From Aplectana chamaeleonis (lineage: Eukaryota > Nematoda > Chromadorea > Rhabditida > Cosmocercidae), in NCBI GenBank assembly GCA_029168955.1, contig JAPDOI010001549.1, positions 1 to 64,000 on the forward strand: a DNA stretch of 64,000 bases. Reading direction: 5' to 3'. Positions 22,671 to 34,096 of this stretch are shown here, in pieces. The notes beneath the pieces were generated by a model. The model did not search any database and had not been told where the DNA came from. It saw only the letters and a program-made list of their open reading frames with translations. The position numbers were made by a program, and so were the translations under genes. Position 1 is the stretch's first letter, and each line of letters begins with the position of its first letter.

Positions 22671-22825
22671 AACAGGCAGCAGCGACCGTTTATCCACTTC
22701 GCTTGAATACTTAGGAAGTTGGTACGTTGAAAAACATAGAGAAACTTCTCGTAGAACACACCTCCACTGGCAAAACAATGTGTGATGGAACACGTATGGA
22801 TAAACAATGTCGCTGCTTGCCTGCT
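22671..22825. mobile_element. Short TIR element, CAGGCAGCAGCGACC family, copy A
   Basis: The left end AACAGGCAGCAGCGACC is inverted imperfectly at the right (AGGCAAGCAGCGAC). TA borders both sides (22669-22670 and 22826-22827). The same end, including the preceding GGGGGCCTCCT, is found at 34097-34504. Confidence 0.6.
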
Positions 22826-22829
22826 TAGG

Positions 22830-23900
22830 GTTTTCTCTGAATAACAGCCTCAATAGAGGAATTTTTAAGTCAAATCTGAGACATTGGCCTCAAACTACCG
22901 TGTATACGAACCAGTAACGGTCAAAGCGGACGGAGTCTGCTCTCGGTCGACAGTACCCCTGTTCCTAGCGAGAGACCGACAATGGAATCTATGGTCGAGG
23001 TGAGCATATTATGAAGCCATGGTCGCGTGCGCGCCCCACGAAAGATCCATGTAGGTCCCCATCAAGACCAGGGGTACTGTAGATTGGGGCAGGCACTAGG
23101 CTCGTGTCGAGGACTTCGAATGAGCCCCAGAGAAATATTTGGAGCCGCATTTACCGTAGGTAGCATTCCAGAAATTGTCAAAAGTCGCATTTTAGCCTAA
23201 AAACTTCTTACTGATGGGAAGCTTTGATCGGAATGGGTCTAGAACTTTGAAAAAACAAACAAAATAAACCTTTTTAGAAAAATTCACAACGGGGGGTGGG
23301 AGCGTCCCAGAAAATTTTGGGCAGAAAATGAAGGTTAAGGAGGATGGGCAAAATTTTGGATTAAATTCTCTTTATTCCATGGCGTGCGTGTGCCAGCGAG
23401 TAAGGGGAGAGCCACGAAATGCCTGCAAATGAATTTCTCACCCCGAATTAGAGGATTAGTTAGAGTCCTCCATGGTGAACGAAACCTTTGAAAAATATCG
23501 AGAAATTTTCTTGTCCTCTACCCACCTCCAGGGTGAAAATTTTTCAGCAATTCTGTGAGGAAAAATGTGAATCAGAAAGGTGAATGTGTCATTCTGTGAA
23601 AAGTTAACTCCGGAGTTGGTCGAGCTCTAGAAATCACCCATATCACCTCCTGCTGTCACGTCGCACGCGTTTTTTCTCGTTTAATTGCAGCAAACCTTTG
23701 TGTTTGTTACTGGTATTGACAAAGATGCCGTAATCCCACGCGATCAATACGTATGTAAAGCACCCAAAGTAATGACAAAAAATTGGCGTTCTCCGATGGG
23801 CCGTAGTGGGTCGTCCTTAGATTCAAAAATACTATTTGGGGAGTAAGAACGGCATAATAAATCTCTGGGGATTATGGTAGTTAGGTTCTAAAAGAAAGAA
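22830..23900. other. Unassigned sequence
   Basis: Apart from a short inverted pair around 22950 and 23070 (GTACCCCTG / CAGGGGTAC), no structure or coding signal was recognised. Confidence 0.5.
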
Positions 23901-23901
23901 G

Positions 23902-24640
23902 CTCAGAAAAATGAAAACAAGATTACTTGTAGCATAAAAAGGCAGAAAAACAAGTTTCTTGTAACTATTCTGAGCCTACTGGTAAGTTACTTGGCGACTT
24001 ATACTGTGCCATTTAAGTTTAATGTAACATATCGGCGGGATACTGCCTTCGATATGTTATTATATGTAACTTAAATGACTTCTGTAGATAAGTCGCGAGT
24101 AATCTCTACATCAGCTTAGATATGTTACAAGTAACTTGTTTTCCGGTTTCTGAGAGAGATCCTGCGTGCAGTGTAGCCTCCGATGTGTTATTGTTATCTG
24201 AACTTAAATGGCACTAATATAAGTCGCAAAGTAACTTAAATTGGCCAAAGAAGATATTTCCAAGCTTGGATGTATGACGCGCTCGCGGTGTCAGGCTTAC
24301 GACTGGCGCGTTGCTGTTGGTTCAATTACCTAGGTTTGAGGGGTACCTGATCCCACACCAGCAGGAAAGGCCCCGCAAAGCATTTTTTGCGTAGTGTGTG
24401 GTCTTGGACTCGCTCTCTGCGTCGTCGTGTCGTCTGCGTCACGTGATGACCACCCATAGTGAAAATATGTTAAATGTAAAGTTAGGATGTAACATAAGTG
24501 TAACTCTACATGCAATATAAATTTAAGCTACATGTAATATAAATGCATGTTGACATGTTACGTAAATGTAAGTTACCGTTGAGATATTCAAGTAAGTTAC
24601 ATTTCTATTACAAATAATCTTGTTTCGATTTTTTCTGAGA
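23902..24640. mobile_element. TIR element with GTAAC/GTTAC sub-repeats
   Basis: The left end CTCAGAAAAATGAAAACAAG is mirrored by the inverse of CTCAGAAAAAATCGAAACAAG at 24619-24639. Both ends continue with ATTACTTGTA/ATTATTTGTAA. The interior holds many GTAACTTAA/TTAAGTTAC words on both strands around a GC-rich core (24260-24450). It has no coding capacity. A GGTTCAATTACC word in the core is only weakly tRNA-like. Confidence 0.65.
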
Positions 24641-24644
24641 GGGC

Positions 24645-25900
24645 GCTCTGCGCGAGAGCTGGCGGTGGATGTGACGCGCCTTATGGACGTAGCGGTGTTT
24701 TTTTTTCTCTGCGCTTCTGCTGTAAGTTTTTCCCAATAAGACTGTCAGCCTACACTGTCCGCGAGTGTTGATCGGCAATCGCAAAGGCTTTTTTAGGATT
24801 TGTGGATCAATTAGCAGGGGTATCAACAGTGATTAAAATCTCTACTCAGCTGTATCTCCAGTCGTGGAAGGGCTCGTCCGTAAAAATGCTCTCTTGACGG
24901 TCATTAAACACGCACGCTGACCGCGTGGGCGGACACTTTCATTCGGAACTACTTTACTCACCCGTGTTTCCGCGTTAACTGTTGTTAGCCCTCTCCGCAC
25001 CGAAGTGTCCTCCCTCCGCAAAAGACAATGGCCCGTAGTAGACCCGACGAAAAATTCAACTGGGACTGACTGAGTCCAAGTTCTGAAAGCGAACTAAGAC
25101 GAGGTGGCACACAGTTTGCAGATGTGTGCGATGAGGGATAGTGACGTAGAGCTGAGTAGAGAAAAAGTCAGCCACAAGCAAGAACTCAGTCAGAGCTGAT
25201 TGAGGTAGACTCAGTCAGCTCTGACTGAAATCTCATGGTTAGAGATGGAAGAGATAGCGTGGCCATTTGGGAGGCACGCTGTCGATTTGAAATCGCACTC
25301 CCAGCTGATTTCCACCTTCATGCTTGCTATTTTCGTTTCTTTATTTGGTTCTCATTTGTGGTCTCTTCTCATTTCTCTCTGCGGGCTTCGGATGCACTCT
25401 TTTTATTCTGAACTTTCTTAAGTTTCACCCGTATTACCTGTATTCACCTGCATTAATGATTGATGAGAATTTGAATTTCTGGTAAACTCACTCTTCTCTC
25501 TTCTTGCATAAAAGCTACTCGCTCATCGCATAATTTCGCATGTATTGATTCTATGATTTCTAGTGAAATGTTTCCATCCTACCTAAGAACCTGTTGCACT
25601 ATTACGTTGGAATTTCGCCGTTTGAGTGAGGTTTTTCCCCTTTCCAGTTTCTTCATTTGAACTATTCCACCTTCGGACCCCATTGATAAAAAAAAAGTGC
25701 TCAAACCTTGAATGGAGAGGGCTCTGTTCGGAGTGGTGGAACAACGAATATGAAAAGTCCATTTGTCGATTTTTCTCTGATGATTGCGGGTGGGTTACGA
25801 TTAGTAAGTAAGTGTTAGCAGTGAGGTTAGTATTCTAGTTTTTTGGTGAGACTAACCAAAGTAGGATTATTTGAGATGCTTTTCCCTAAACCAATATTCT
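24645..25900. other. Unassigned sequence
   Basis: Repeated GACTCAGTCAG / CTGACTGAG words between 25050 and 25230 resemble those in the element at 31146-31748 and may be a remnant of it. Otherwise no recognisable feature. Confidence 0.4.
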
Positions 25901-25916
25901 TTTTTTCGTTCGCAGC

Positions 25917-26096
25917 ATGGATGTTTATTCGGATATTTCTGACCTCAATTTTGAAAAAAAAAACTCGGAAAATGTTGAGAAACGGCAATTCCAAATCCAC
26001 ACGTTATCAATACACCCAAAGTCGTTATCGTAGATACATCGCATGGCAATATCAAGAAAAAGTGAAAAACTGATGAGAAAAAATTGGCAAAAACAG
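25917..26096 (+). pseudogene. Exon-like segment, function unknown
   Basis: A strong acceptor (T-run then CGTTCGCAG ending 25915) and a CAG/GTAAAG donor at 26096-26097 bracket 60 codons starting MDVYSDISDLNFEKKNSEN, open except for one TAG at 26031-26033. No protein family was recognised. It may be chance or a decayed exon. Confidence 0.25.
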
Positions 26097-26361
26097 GTAA
26101 AGTTTATTTTTTAGATGTTCCTGTGTGTATTCGTGGTAAAAGACTTTGGGTTTATGGATGATGTTTGAGCGTGGAATAGTGGAATAAGAGGCACAATTTT
26201 AACGTCCACGATGTTTTTTCCTCGTAAAGTATGCCGGAAATTACAACTTTGCCGCAACCTACAGTATGATTAGGGGATTACGCAACCGCGCAAAAAGTCT
26301 TTTTGCGCGGCCGTGGACTGTGCATGCTAACAATCTCTCAATAAGCGCAACTGTTCTACCA

Positions 26362-27477
26362 ACAAGGGAAGTATGAAAAGCCTAAGAGGCCGGATCTGCC
26401 GTAAAACGACTAGGTACGACTAATATCTCTTCTGGCTCAATAGTAAAAATGCGCAGTATCCCACCTCGAGCCGCATGTTCAAAAAAGTTATGAGCATTTT
26501 TTGAGCCTCTACGTGAAAAGGAGCGAGGATACCCATCAGGCATTTTTTTGAAGTTTTGTAAAATTTCTCGGATTTAGCTCAAAAGTTGTATGTAGAAGTA
26601 ATCTAGGGTGGTGAACACGAATCTGGAGTTCATTTGTCGAAGTCTTAGAGGTTTCACTGCTAGGATTACGGTGGGTAACATGTCATTTAGGGGCCCAAAA
26701 CCCACCTTAGTGGTTTTGAAAATTGACAAAACGGACGTTAAATTCGTATTCTCCACTCACGAATTACCCCATTATACAAATTTTGAGTAAAATTTGAGAT
26801 TTTGAAGCAAAACTACCGTATACCCACCTCGTAATCTACCGTAATCTGCAAAAAATCGATAGACGAACTCCAGATTCGTGTTTAGCTTTCCAAATAACTC
26901 CCCAGAGAATGATTTTTTGAGACATATCTAGCGTAGAAAGACGAGAATCTCGGAAAGTGGCGTTTTTCCCCTCGAAATTTACCCCGGTTTGCAAGCTTCC
27001 AAACTTGAAATTAGCCGAAAACTTTGGAAAATCGACTAATAAATCACAGATCCGTAATCAGCGCCCAAAAAACCCTCCTGGGAGAATTTCTGAAGCCAAA
27101 TCTGGAACATTTTTCTAAAAACGCTTCCAGAGCCCCTCAATTGGTAGAAATAAACGCCCAACCGAAAATCGGTACAAGTCCAAAACGCTGTCAGTCCGAA
27201 CAAAGTATGGAAAACGTGCCTTCACCCAAACTTTGCTCAGGTTGGTAGTTTTGGGCGCTGAACACATTTATGAGGTCCGTTTCCGAATTTTCCTAAGACT
27301 AACGCGCTTTTTGGAAGGTACAAAAACACAAGAAATGAGCTTTTTAAGCTTGTAACTTCTTGGAACCTGCAGTCGGGACGGGATACTGCGTAGTTTAACT
27401 ATTGAGCCACAAGAGATACTAACGAAAACTAGTCGTTTTAGCATGATCCGGACCTACGCTTTGTGTACTTCCCTTGT
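26362..27477. mobile_element. TIR element P
   Basis: The left end CAAGGGAAGTA and segments AGTATCCC and AAAACGACTAG are inverted at 27365-27477. TIRs extend about 110 bp with gaps. The interior (26580-27300) is an inverted relative of 36450-37075, with words such as TTTGGGTGAAGG and GCGCCCAAAACTACC. No transposase frame is visible. Confidence 0.6.
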
Positions 27478-27538
27478 AAGAAGCGCTTTAACACTGACAG
27501 GGGAATCTCTTTTTCAGAAAACTCTTGAAGTAATGAAA

Positions 27539-27916
27539 TTATTCAAGAAATCGTATAAAAAGGGGTAAAAAAGCAAATAGTGCTGAAAAATTGTACACAT
27601 ATGAAGCGCCTTTGAAGGGGAATAGAATAATGTGAGTGTCTAATTGATTAAGTAGCATGGTTAAAGTAAGCAAAGAAATTGTGATCGTTTCTGTTATGGC
27701 ACATGGATAAATTTCTAGTTGAACACATGTATGCATAATGTGTACCTTTGCAATTTGTAGTAAGAATACGGCCCAGAATAGCAGAATGCTGTCCATTTTC
27801 TTACAACCCTGGACTGCTAGCAAAACTACGCAGCTGACCGTTGCACGAAATGAAAAAATCGGCGATTCCGAGTACGGCATGGTGATGATCTGAACTGGTC
27901 CGCCGGCGAATATCAT
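27539..27916 (-). CDS. Unassigned hydrophobic ORF
   Basis: This 125-codon frame starts MIFAGGPVQIITMPYSE and contains four hydrophobic stretches (around residues 28-36, 44-56, 80-90 and 112-122), so a membrane protein or exon is possible. An AAG/GTACAC donor-like word lies inside it. No family is recognised, and AT-rich DNA easily yields hydrophobic frames. Confidence 0.15.
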   Translation of the reverse strand: MIFAGGPVQIITMPYSESPIFSFRATVSCVVLLAVQGCKKMDSILLFWAVFLLQIAKVHIMHTCVQLEIYPCAITETITISLLTLTMLLNQLDTHIILFPFKGASYVYNFSALFAFLPLFIRFLE

Positions 27917-28527
27917 GTTAGCTCACTCGTCCACCGCTAAAACCCATGTCAAATTGTGTTATTTCCATGTAAAGCAGGCTGTTTGTTTCTATTTTCTCGT
28001 CGAGGTGTAACGGTAGGCCTCCATTCAAGCGATTAGCGGTTACAACTCAACAACGGTAGGTAATCGTGACCATCGCCTCCAAGTGTGGTGGTCGACCAAT
28101 GTCGACCAATGACCTGCCGAATCGCTATACTTCCGGATTCGGCTGAGCCGTGCCTGAAACATTTCGGGTTTCATCTCACCTTACACCTTTGCCAGTCGAC
28201 CTTGACTGAGTGCCGGGTTCATTCCGGGCCAATGTCTTACCTAAGATTTTTTTTTACGTTTTTGCTCATCCTTTCGAGAGACATTCACGCTTAGTCCCAT
28301 TGGTATCTCTACAATCACTCAAAACCTCTGGAAAATGTACTTCAAAAGTCGTGACTTTGAAAAGCTGAGATCTTTCTCGGAAGCGTTGCTGTCTCTACTC
28401 TTCGTTTGCACCCTTTACTCAGGATTTGAATGGAAAACGAGACCACTAGATACACTTCAGAAGTCAAAATGTTTTGAAATCAATTGCGCTGTCTCGCCTT
28501 GATTGAATTTGAAAACGGACTCCGGAG

Positions 28528-28830
28528 ATGCTCAACCCTACGCGTGGTGGATCTGTGGAGTCGACTACCAAGATCAAGGAGACTCATCAAACGGGCATCA
28601 CCAACTCCACGAGGAGTTTTTTCTGTATGGGAGTGCAAGTGGCTGGCTGCTGCACTCCTCCGCATACTACTGTTACGAGCTTGGCATTGAGGAGGAACCC
28701 AGGGCCACGCAGCAAGACTCCACGATATCCCTGGTGTAATTGTGGATTATCGGCTCAACATGCAAGCGTCATCCACTGAGGCTGGTTGCCTCGGCTGGGT
28801 ACACCTCAAATGTTCGGGGTAACCAGCCAT
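28528..28830 (+). pseudogene. N-terminal region: 2A-like motif and zinc-finger remnant
   Basis: At 28696-28707 the frame reads NPGP. One base upstream in the adjacent frame the codons read GIEE, so a single-base indel would separate the halves of a D/G-x-E-x-NPGP 2A-type motif. It is followed by PRYPW, CNCG and, after another shift, a tryptophan/histidine-rich stretch that resembles the finger found at the start of such elements. APE-type non-LTR elements with N-terminal 2A peptides are known in several animals. The reading here is degenerate. Confidence 0.5.
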
Positions 28831-28904
28831 AAACGACTACACTGTTGCTAATTATTGTTCTTCTTGTCTCTAACTCTCCCCCTAGTGTTCCTCCTCTTCA
28901 TAGT

Positions 28905-29675
28905 CTAGACATTTTTCAATTCAATATCAATGACCTGCGTGCCAAACTTTGCTGAACTCACATTGTACTATTGAACGCCTCCTCATCCAGATGTCATTCT
29001 CCTTCAGGAGACAAAACTTAGCCTCAACATCTTCCCTACCCCGCCTCCCCTGGTTATACGTCTTACCACCTTCTGCAAAGCACATCTCATGGTGGGAGGC
29101 GTTTCTACGTTTAAGAAATCTTCTATACCTTCTCATCTTATTGTTCTCCCTAATGATAATGTTATGGAATGTATTGGTGTTCATGTTGTTTTGCAAAGTT
29201 GCCCTATAGATATAGTTAATCTTTTATATTCCCCTGTCTCCTCGTGTGTCCTAGTTCGTTTTGACCCCACTCCCACTTTTTTGCATTCTGTACACTCTGC
29301 CCTCCCATCATCTTCTGTTGTCATGGCTGGCTTGATTTTAATGCTCACTCCACATACTCGGTTCTCCTCTCTAGATTCCGATGACAGAGGGGAACTACTT
29401 GAGGCTTTTTGCTGAGGATTGTGACCTTGTTGCCGTTAATGAGGACGCTCCCACTCGCCTTCCGTCCACGGGCAGGCTGTCCTCTCCCTGATGTCACTTT
29501 TGTATCATCTTTCCTCTTGCTGTTTCCTGTAACTGATCCACTGCTATATCTATGGCCAGCGATGATGTACCCATATGTGCTTCATTGGATTAGTCACTCA
29601 ATAGTCACCTGGCACCTTTCGTAGGCTCGCGTAGCAAATTGCACACCAACTATCGTAAGGCTAACTGGGTCATGT
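28905..29675 (+). pseudogene. APE-type endonuclease domain remnant
   Basis: Reading across frameshifts gives a FNINDLRAKL start (near 28918), GGVSTFKKSS (near 29092), NLLYSPVSS (near 29217) and RGELLEAF (near 29390), matching the order of exonuclease-endonuclease-phosphatase motifs in non-LTR elements. The linker ends TNYRKANWVMFK at 29679, where a TTAA element interrupts the frame. At least three frameshifts make it non-functional. Confidence 0.65.
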
Positions 29676-29679
29676 TTAA

Positions 29680-30174
29680 AGGCACAGGACACCCAAAAAA
29701 CTTATTTTCAGATTTTATGCTCATCTTGGAGAGAGAGTCACACGCTGATCACAGTGGTATCTCTCTGGAAATCGTCCATGAAACCCCTTTTGAACAGAGT
29801 TATGGCTCTTCAAAGATGCCTAGATTTTGAAGGTGAAAAATTGGTCGAGGAGTTGTGTCAGGCCTGTATTTCTCCTCATTCGCAATCGTTGCGTGAGAGA
29901 AAGCCAGGATAAGGAGACAGTCCGGTAATGGACTGAAGAACGACGACTTAGTGGAATTCATCCATCCACAGAGCCGCTATCGAGTCCGAAAATCTGTTAG
30001 GGGGCCGGGCCTGTGGTGTTGGTGAGCTTGAAGGGGTCGGGCCTGTAGGTGGCTGCCATATCTCGCTCATTTGGAGGAATTGGAGTCTCGCATTTGGCAC
30101 GTCTTATACAGGAGGGGTCTTCTATACAATTTCATGAAAATCTCAAAATTCAAATCTGAGGGTGTACTGTGCCT
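29680..30174. mobile_element. TTAA-flanked MITE (MITE3)
   Basis: A 495-bp insert with ends AGGCACAGGACACCC and the inverse of AGGCACAGTACACCC, bounded by TTAA at 29676-29679 and 30175-30178. Removing it with one TTAA rejoins the retrotransposon frame, so the empty site is implied by coding continuity. It is related at its right end to 33260-33423 and 7470-7556. Confidence 0.85.
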
Positions 30175-30178
30175 TTAA

Positions 30179-31145
30179 GGAGGTGTTACTCAGTCGAGTA
30201 GCCTACTATCCGCTTACCGGCTCCGTTCATGAGAAAGACAAGTTCATTGTTGATGCCATATGCAATGCCTCCAGAATTGCAATCGTGGCACTACAGGGCG
30301 CGTTAGAACGTTTCCATCCTAACGTTCCCAGAGATGTCCTGGAGCTGATCGAATCACGGGACGAGAAACGCCAGCTGCTGATCGCTTGGAGATCCCAGCA
30401 TTCAACAACTACTGTCTGATGTGATCACCAAAAGGCTGAATGATTACACGCGGACGCGATGGATGGAGTTCACTGAATCCTTGAATTTCTCCACTGATTC
30501 AAAGAAGACTTGGCGTATTCCTTGAGCGGTTATCTTGGGAAGAAATTGGCAGCGGAGCGCAACATGCTGGAGTTCCCCCTTCAGGGAAATTCGAGTCCGG
30601 ATTCAAAGCCGCATGTCGACTTGGATTCAAAGCTGCATGTCGACCCAAACACTCTTGCTTCTGCGACGTCCCGCCATGATCATTCCAACGAGGCTCACTC
30701 TCCGCTCTATAAGGAAGCTCAGCCGACAAGATGTACCTACCATAACTGCCCTCTGAGATGTCTCTCCCTCATCAAGTCCATGAAGAACTCGAGAGCCGAG
30801 GGACCTGACGGCGTGTCAGCCGTGTCCATCTCAAGCACTTGCCGGAACAGTACGCAGCCCAGGAACTACTTTGTTTAGATCTGGTCTACTTCGTCATTCC
30901 AGCACAGGTGTCATTCCTGGGCTAGATGGAAGCAAGCAATTGTTCTACCGATCCATCAAGCCTGGGCAAACCAGAAGATCAAGCAACCCCACATCGACCC
31001 ATCTCCCGACCCATCTTTTGTCCTTTTGTCCCTGTTATTGCTAAGTTAGCGGAGAAATTCATTAACCCGCACCTTCAAGAAGCATTACGACATAACGTGC
31101 ATCAACATGGCTTCAAGAAGGTCCACTCTACCATCACGGCACTCA
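30179..31145 (+). pseudogene. Linker and N-terminal reverse transcriptase region
   Basis: Coding continues from MITE3 with VLLSRVAYYPLTGSVHE. Further on come KNSRAEGPDGVS (near 30787, the conserved RT entry motif), LGKPEDQATPHRPIS (near 30960) and HQHGFKKVHSTITAL (near 31100), in more than one frame. It is cut at the conserved TAL segment by the GGCCCC-type element. Confidence 0.75.
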
Positions 31146-31748
31146 GGCCCCGGTCAGCTCTCTCTCGTCGAAAAAACTCTGCTGAGTCCGACTGGAGTCC
31201 GGAATGAGTCCGGGGTGGAAAAACCTGCTGGAGTCCCACTGAGTCCACGTTGCTCCCAGCGCCAACCAACTCCTCTGCGAAACACGCAATTGATAGTGAC
31301 GATTATCACTTCCAGCTGTGAATCGGAACGTGATTGGTGGCTGATTTTTCTTGTTTTCAACTTGTCTGAATCTGATTTCCGTATCAGTGGCAGTACGTGG
31401 GGCAGAGCAAGCAGACGGCGAGAGCTCGAGATGCGGCGGGACTCCGGCAGGTCGCAGTCGGCCGAAAAAATGCACCCCAAATCACGTGAAAAACACCTAT
31501 ATCGATCACCGGGTGGGGTGAGGATGATTTCGGTGGGACTCAGTGAGACTCAGTAGACTCAGTCGGTGCAAGTTGGCCCCGCCCTTGTACGCAATGAGAA
31601 ATATCAGTATCGACCGGGGATTGGCGGTGCGGTATCAGACGGTCGCAGTCCGGACTCAGTGGGTTGATTTTTTGCAATCCGTCTTCCACGAATTCGATGC
31701 GTATCGACCCGGTGGGACTTAGTAGATCCACCTACTATGACGGGGGCC
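31146..31748. mobile_element. GGCCCC-ended TIR element, copy 3 (Z3)
   Basis: The ends GGCCCCGGTCA and TGACGGGGGCC are flanked by TCA (31143-31145 and 31749-31751). Excision with one TCA restores the retrotransposon frame. The interior differs from Z1/Z2 (many GGACTCAGTGAG-type words) but shares CGTATCGACCCGGTGGG. It looks like a sister subfamily of about the same 600-bp length. Confidence 0.8.
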
Positions 31749-31751
31749 TCA

Positions 31752-33236
31752 CGTCCATCACAGAACACATAATTGCTGGCTTCAATAATATGAAACCTCC
31801 AGCTGGACGTAGAAGTGTAGTCGTGGCAGTTGCGACTTAACCGCTGCCTTCGATAACGCTCAGTATTACGCTGCTGTCCAAATCGATTTCTGGATTCCTA
31901 CTATTCCTGACTGGTGCAAAAAGATGGACTGATAACTTTGTCAACAATCGTTCCATTCGTGTGAAATTCCAGATGGACACTTCTCCGGGATGTCTGTGCC
32001 CCCCTGAAGGCGGGCTTCTCTCATGGAGGAGTTTTATCTCAGAGCCTGTTCTCTTTTGTATTTGTCTGATATGCCGAAGTTCCTTCACCAAACATCCCAC
32101 TTATGTGTATATGCGGATGACATCTTAATTATTTCGTACTCGACCCTGTCATCGATCGAGCCACTGCTGAGATGAATAAATCATCTCGTCAGTCCTGTCA
32201 GTCTGGCTGAGTTCCTGGAATCAGAAGCAGCTAAAAGGTCTCTTCAGCGAAGACCAGCGGTACTTTGTGCACTACAGCGCCTGCCGACCCCAAGCTGCAT
32301 CCCAAGGTCCTTTGGGAAGTAAATTTGCTGCCCTTATCAAAACACCCTCGCCTACTCGGTGTATTCCTGGACCCTTCACTACGTTTTCATGAAAATACAC
32401 GTATTCGAGCTGCTGCTGCCGCAGCACACGTAACAACATCCTACGTTCGCCAGCTTAGGCACTACATGGGGTAGCTCTAAGGAAATCCTGCGAACCACCT
32501 ACAGGGCTGAAGTGGCAGCAGCCGGTGCTGGAATATGGAGCCCCAATATGGTCCAAGACACCTGTCAGGAAAACCTCTTGGAGCAAACTTCAGCGTGCAC
32601 AGAACACTGCTCTACGCGTGATCACTGGATGCCCCTTGATCCACACCGGTATCTCATCTAAATCAAGAGTGTTCGCTGCTTCCTGTAAAGCAACATTGTC
32701 AACTCCAGTCGCAACAGTTCCATGTTGGCATTGTAGGGAACCTCCACACCCCACCCTGTTTCCCTACTGTCATCTGGTCCCCATTTCCGACATGCCATAC
32801 GCTCGCCACTTCATGCTGCAGTCTCTGTCTTGGATCGTCACCCGTTGGGCGACGTCGGAGCTCAATCGCGTCAGACTGCCGCAAATGGAGCACACCCGAT
32901 TCGTCAGAGAATACCTTCCGCAGTGCTCCCTAAATCCAATTCTTGGTGACGTGCCTCCCGATCGACAGACAGCGAAATGGACCTTACCCAGACGTACACG
33001 CGTCATCCTGACAGGTCTACGTTGTGGACACTCCTCTTACCTCAAGGCCTTCGTCCATAAGATCGACTCCATCGATCCCCGACGAATGTCCTGACTGCCA
33101 CAACCCAGGGCATGATTCATTTCATTTATTTTCATGTCCTGCAAGGCCGACATCTCTAATAGTTATGGATATGTAGAAGAACCCGTGCGATGTGGCTGCC
33201 TTTCTACACCTAAGGAGGAGAAGCTCTATGTATTGA
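31752..33236 (+). pseudogene. Reverse transcriptase catalytic part and C-terminus
   Basis: The frame resumes with SITEHIIAGFNNMKPP, then a motif A remnant LTAAFD (near 31845, after a stop), SHGGVLSQ (near 32020) and the catalytic YADD (32110-32121). Downstream are HPRLLGVFLDPSLRF, LEYGAPIWS (near 32528), RAQNTALRVITGCPL, LPRRTRVILTGLRCG and CPDCHNPGHDS. The last frame ends FLHLRRRSSMY at 33236. Stops and frameshifts, including a Trp-to-TAG change near 33173, mark it as dead. Confidence 0.8.
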
Positions 33237-33259
33237 TAAGAAGAAGAAAGAAGAATTTG

Positions 33260-33423
33260 AAAACTAGTAGGTGGGTGGAGTGGAATGGCCGGTTTCTGCA
33301 GGCGGTCGAGTAGTTGCCCCATATTTTTCGGTATAGGTAAGAGAATTGAGATTTCGCATTCGCCACGATTACCATGCTCCTCGTACTGTGCGTAAAATTT
33401 ACCCACGAGGTTAGACTGTGTCT
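33260..33423 (+). mobile_element. Left-truncated MITE3-like copy
   Basis: The right part aligns with the end of MITE3 (GAATTGAGATTTCGCAT..., and the terminus GACTGTGTCT before TTAA). It directly abuts the next element at TTAA 33424-33427. The left half is missing. Confidence 0.5.
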
Positions 33424-33427
33424 TTAA

Positions 33428-33891
33428 AGGCAGCAGACACGTACGAAAAAGTTGTTGAGATAATCACTTCCACTTGGGTCGTATGGTCTGGTGGAACGCT
33501 CACGCCGATGGAAGCGCCGCCAAACATAAAAAAACTATTACATTTGAGCCGAAATTTTTCGTCAGCCACGCCCATAAGCTTCCAACCCCGCCCCTCAATA
33601 TTCGAAGATTATCACTTCGGCCGGTTCTCAGCTTCCAAACGAGTGTGAGCGTTCTAGTACAGGTTGCATGAGCATCGACTTCGCTATCCCAACCGTTTTA
33701 TCGTTAATACTTGCTATTTCAACCGCTCGGCATAACTCGTCCATTTATAGACTCCATAACAAAAACAGCTCTTATTCCTGTTTTTGCACGCAGTTTTCGT
33801 TAGTTTTTTCGTTAGCTTTCCTCATTACTACCTTCAAACCTTCGACTTATTGACATACAAAAATCGATACCTTTTAAGTTGTAATTCGCCT
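33428..33891. mobile_element. Candidate TTAA-flanked element
   Basis: It starts AGGCAGCAGACACG after TTAA (33424-33427) and ends ATTCGCCT before TTAA (33892-33895). Only the terminal AGGC is clearly inverted, so support is limited. Confidence 0.4.
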
Positions 33892-34096
33892 TTAAGAACA
33901 GCAATTAGGCATTGGGAAAAAACAAATTCAATATTGTTATTTTTAAACTGTCCTGAATTCCGGGGCGTGCTCTGAAAGTTGGAAACCAGAAGGTTATAAA
34001 GCACTGGAAATCGGAGTTCGTTTCCTGGGTGTAGATAATGCAGTTTCGCATCAGTCTGAGTATGTCCATCGTTGACCTGGGAGAGCAGAAAACCCA

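Larger units (their letters stand above)
28480..33257 (+). mobile_element. Jockey/CR1-like APE-type non-LTR retrotransposon (dead)
   Basis: Conserved parts occur in order on one strand: a zinc-finger-like N-terminus with an NPGP motif, an APE-type endonuclease, reverse transcriptase with YADD, a C-terminal CCHH-like finger, and an AAGAAG-rich tail after the stop (33236). It is split by two younger elements at 29680-30174 and 31146-31748, and has several frameshifts and stops. The exact 5' end is not visible; upstream 27917-28480 holds no recognised feature. Confidence 0.8.

Noticed and set aside
24277..24340. A tRNA gene in the core of the GTAAC element
   Set aside because: Only a weak box B-like GGTTCAATTACC is present; no convincing box A or cloverleaf stems.
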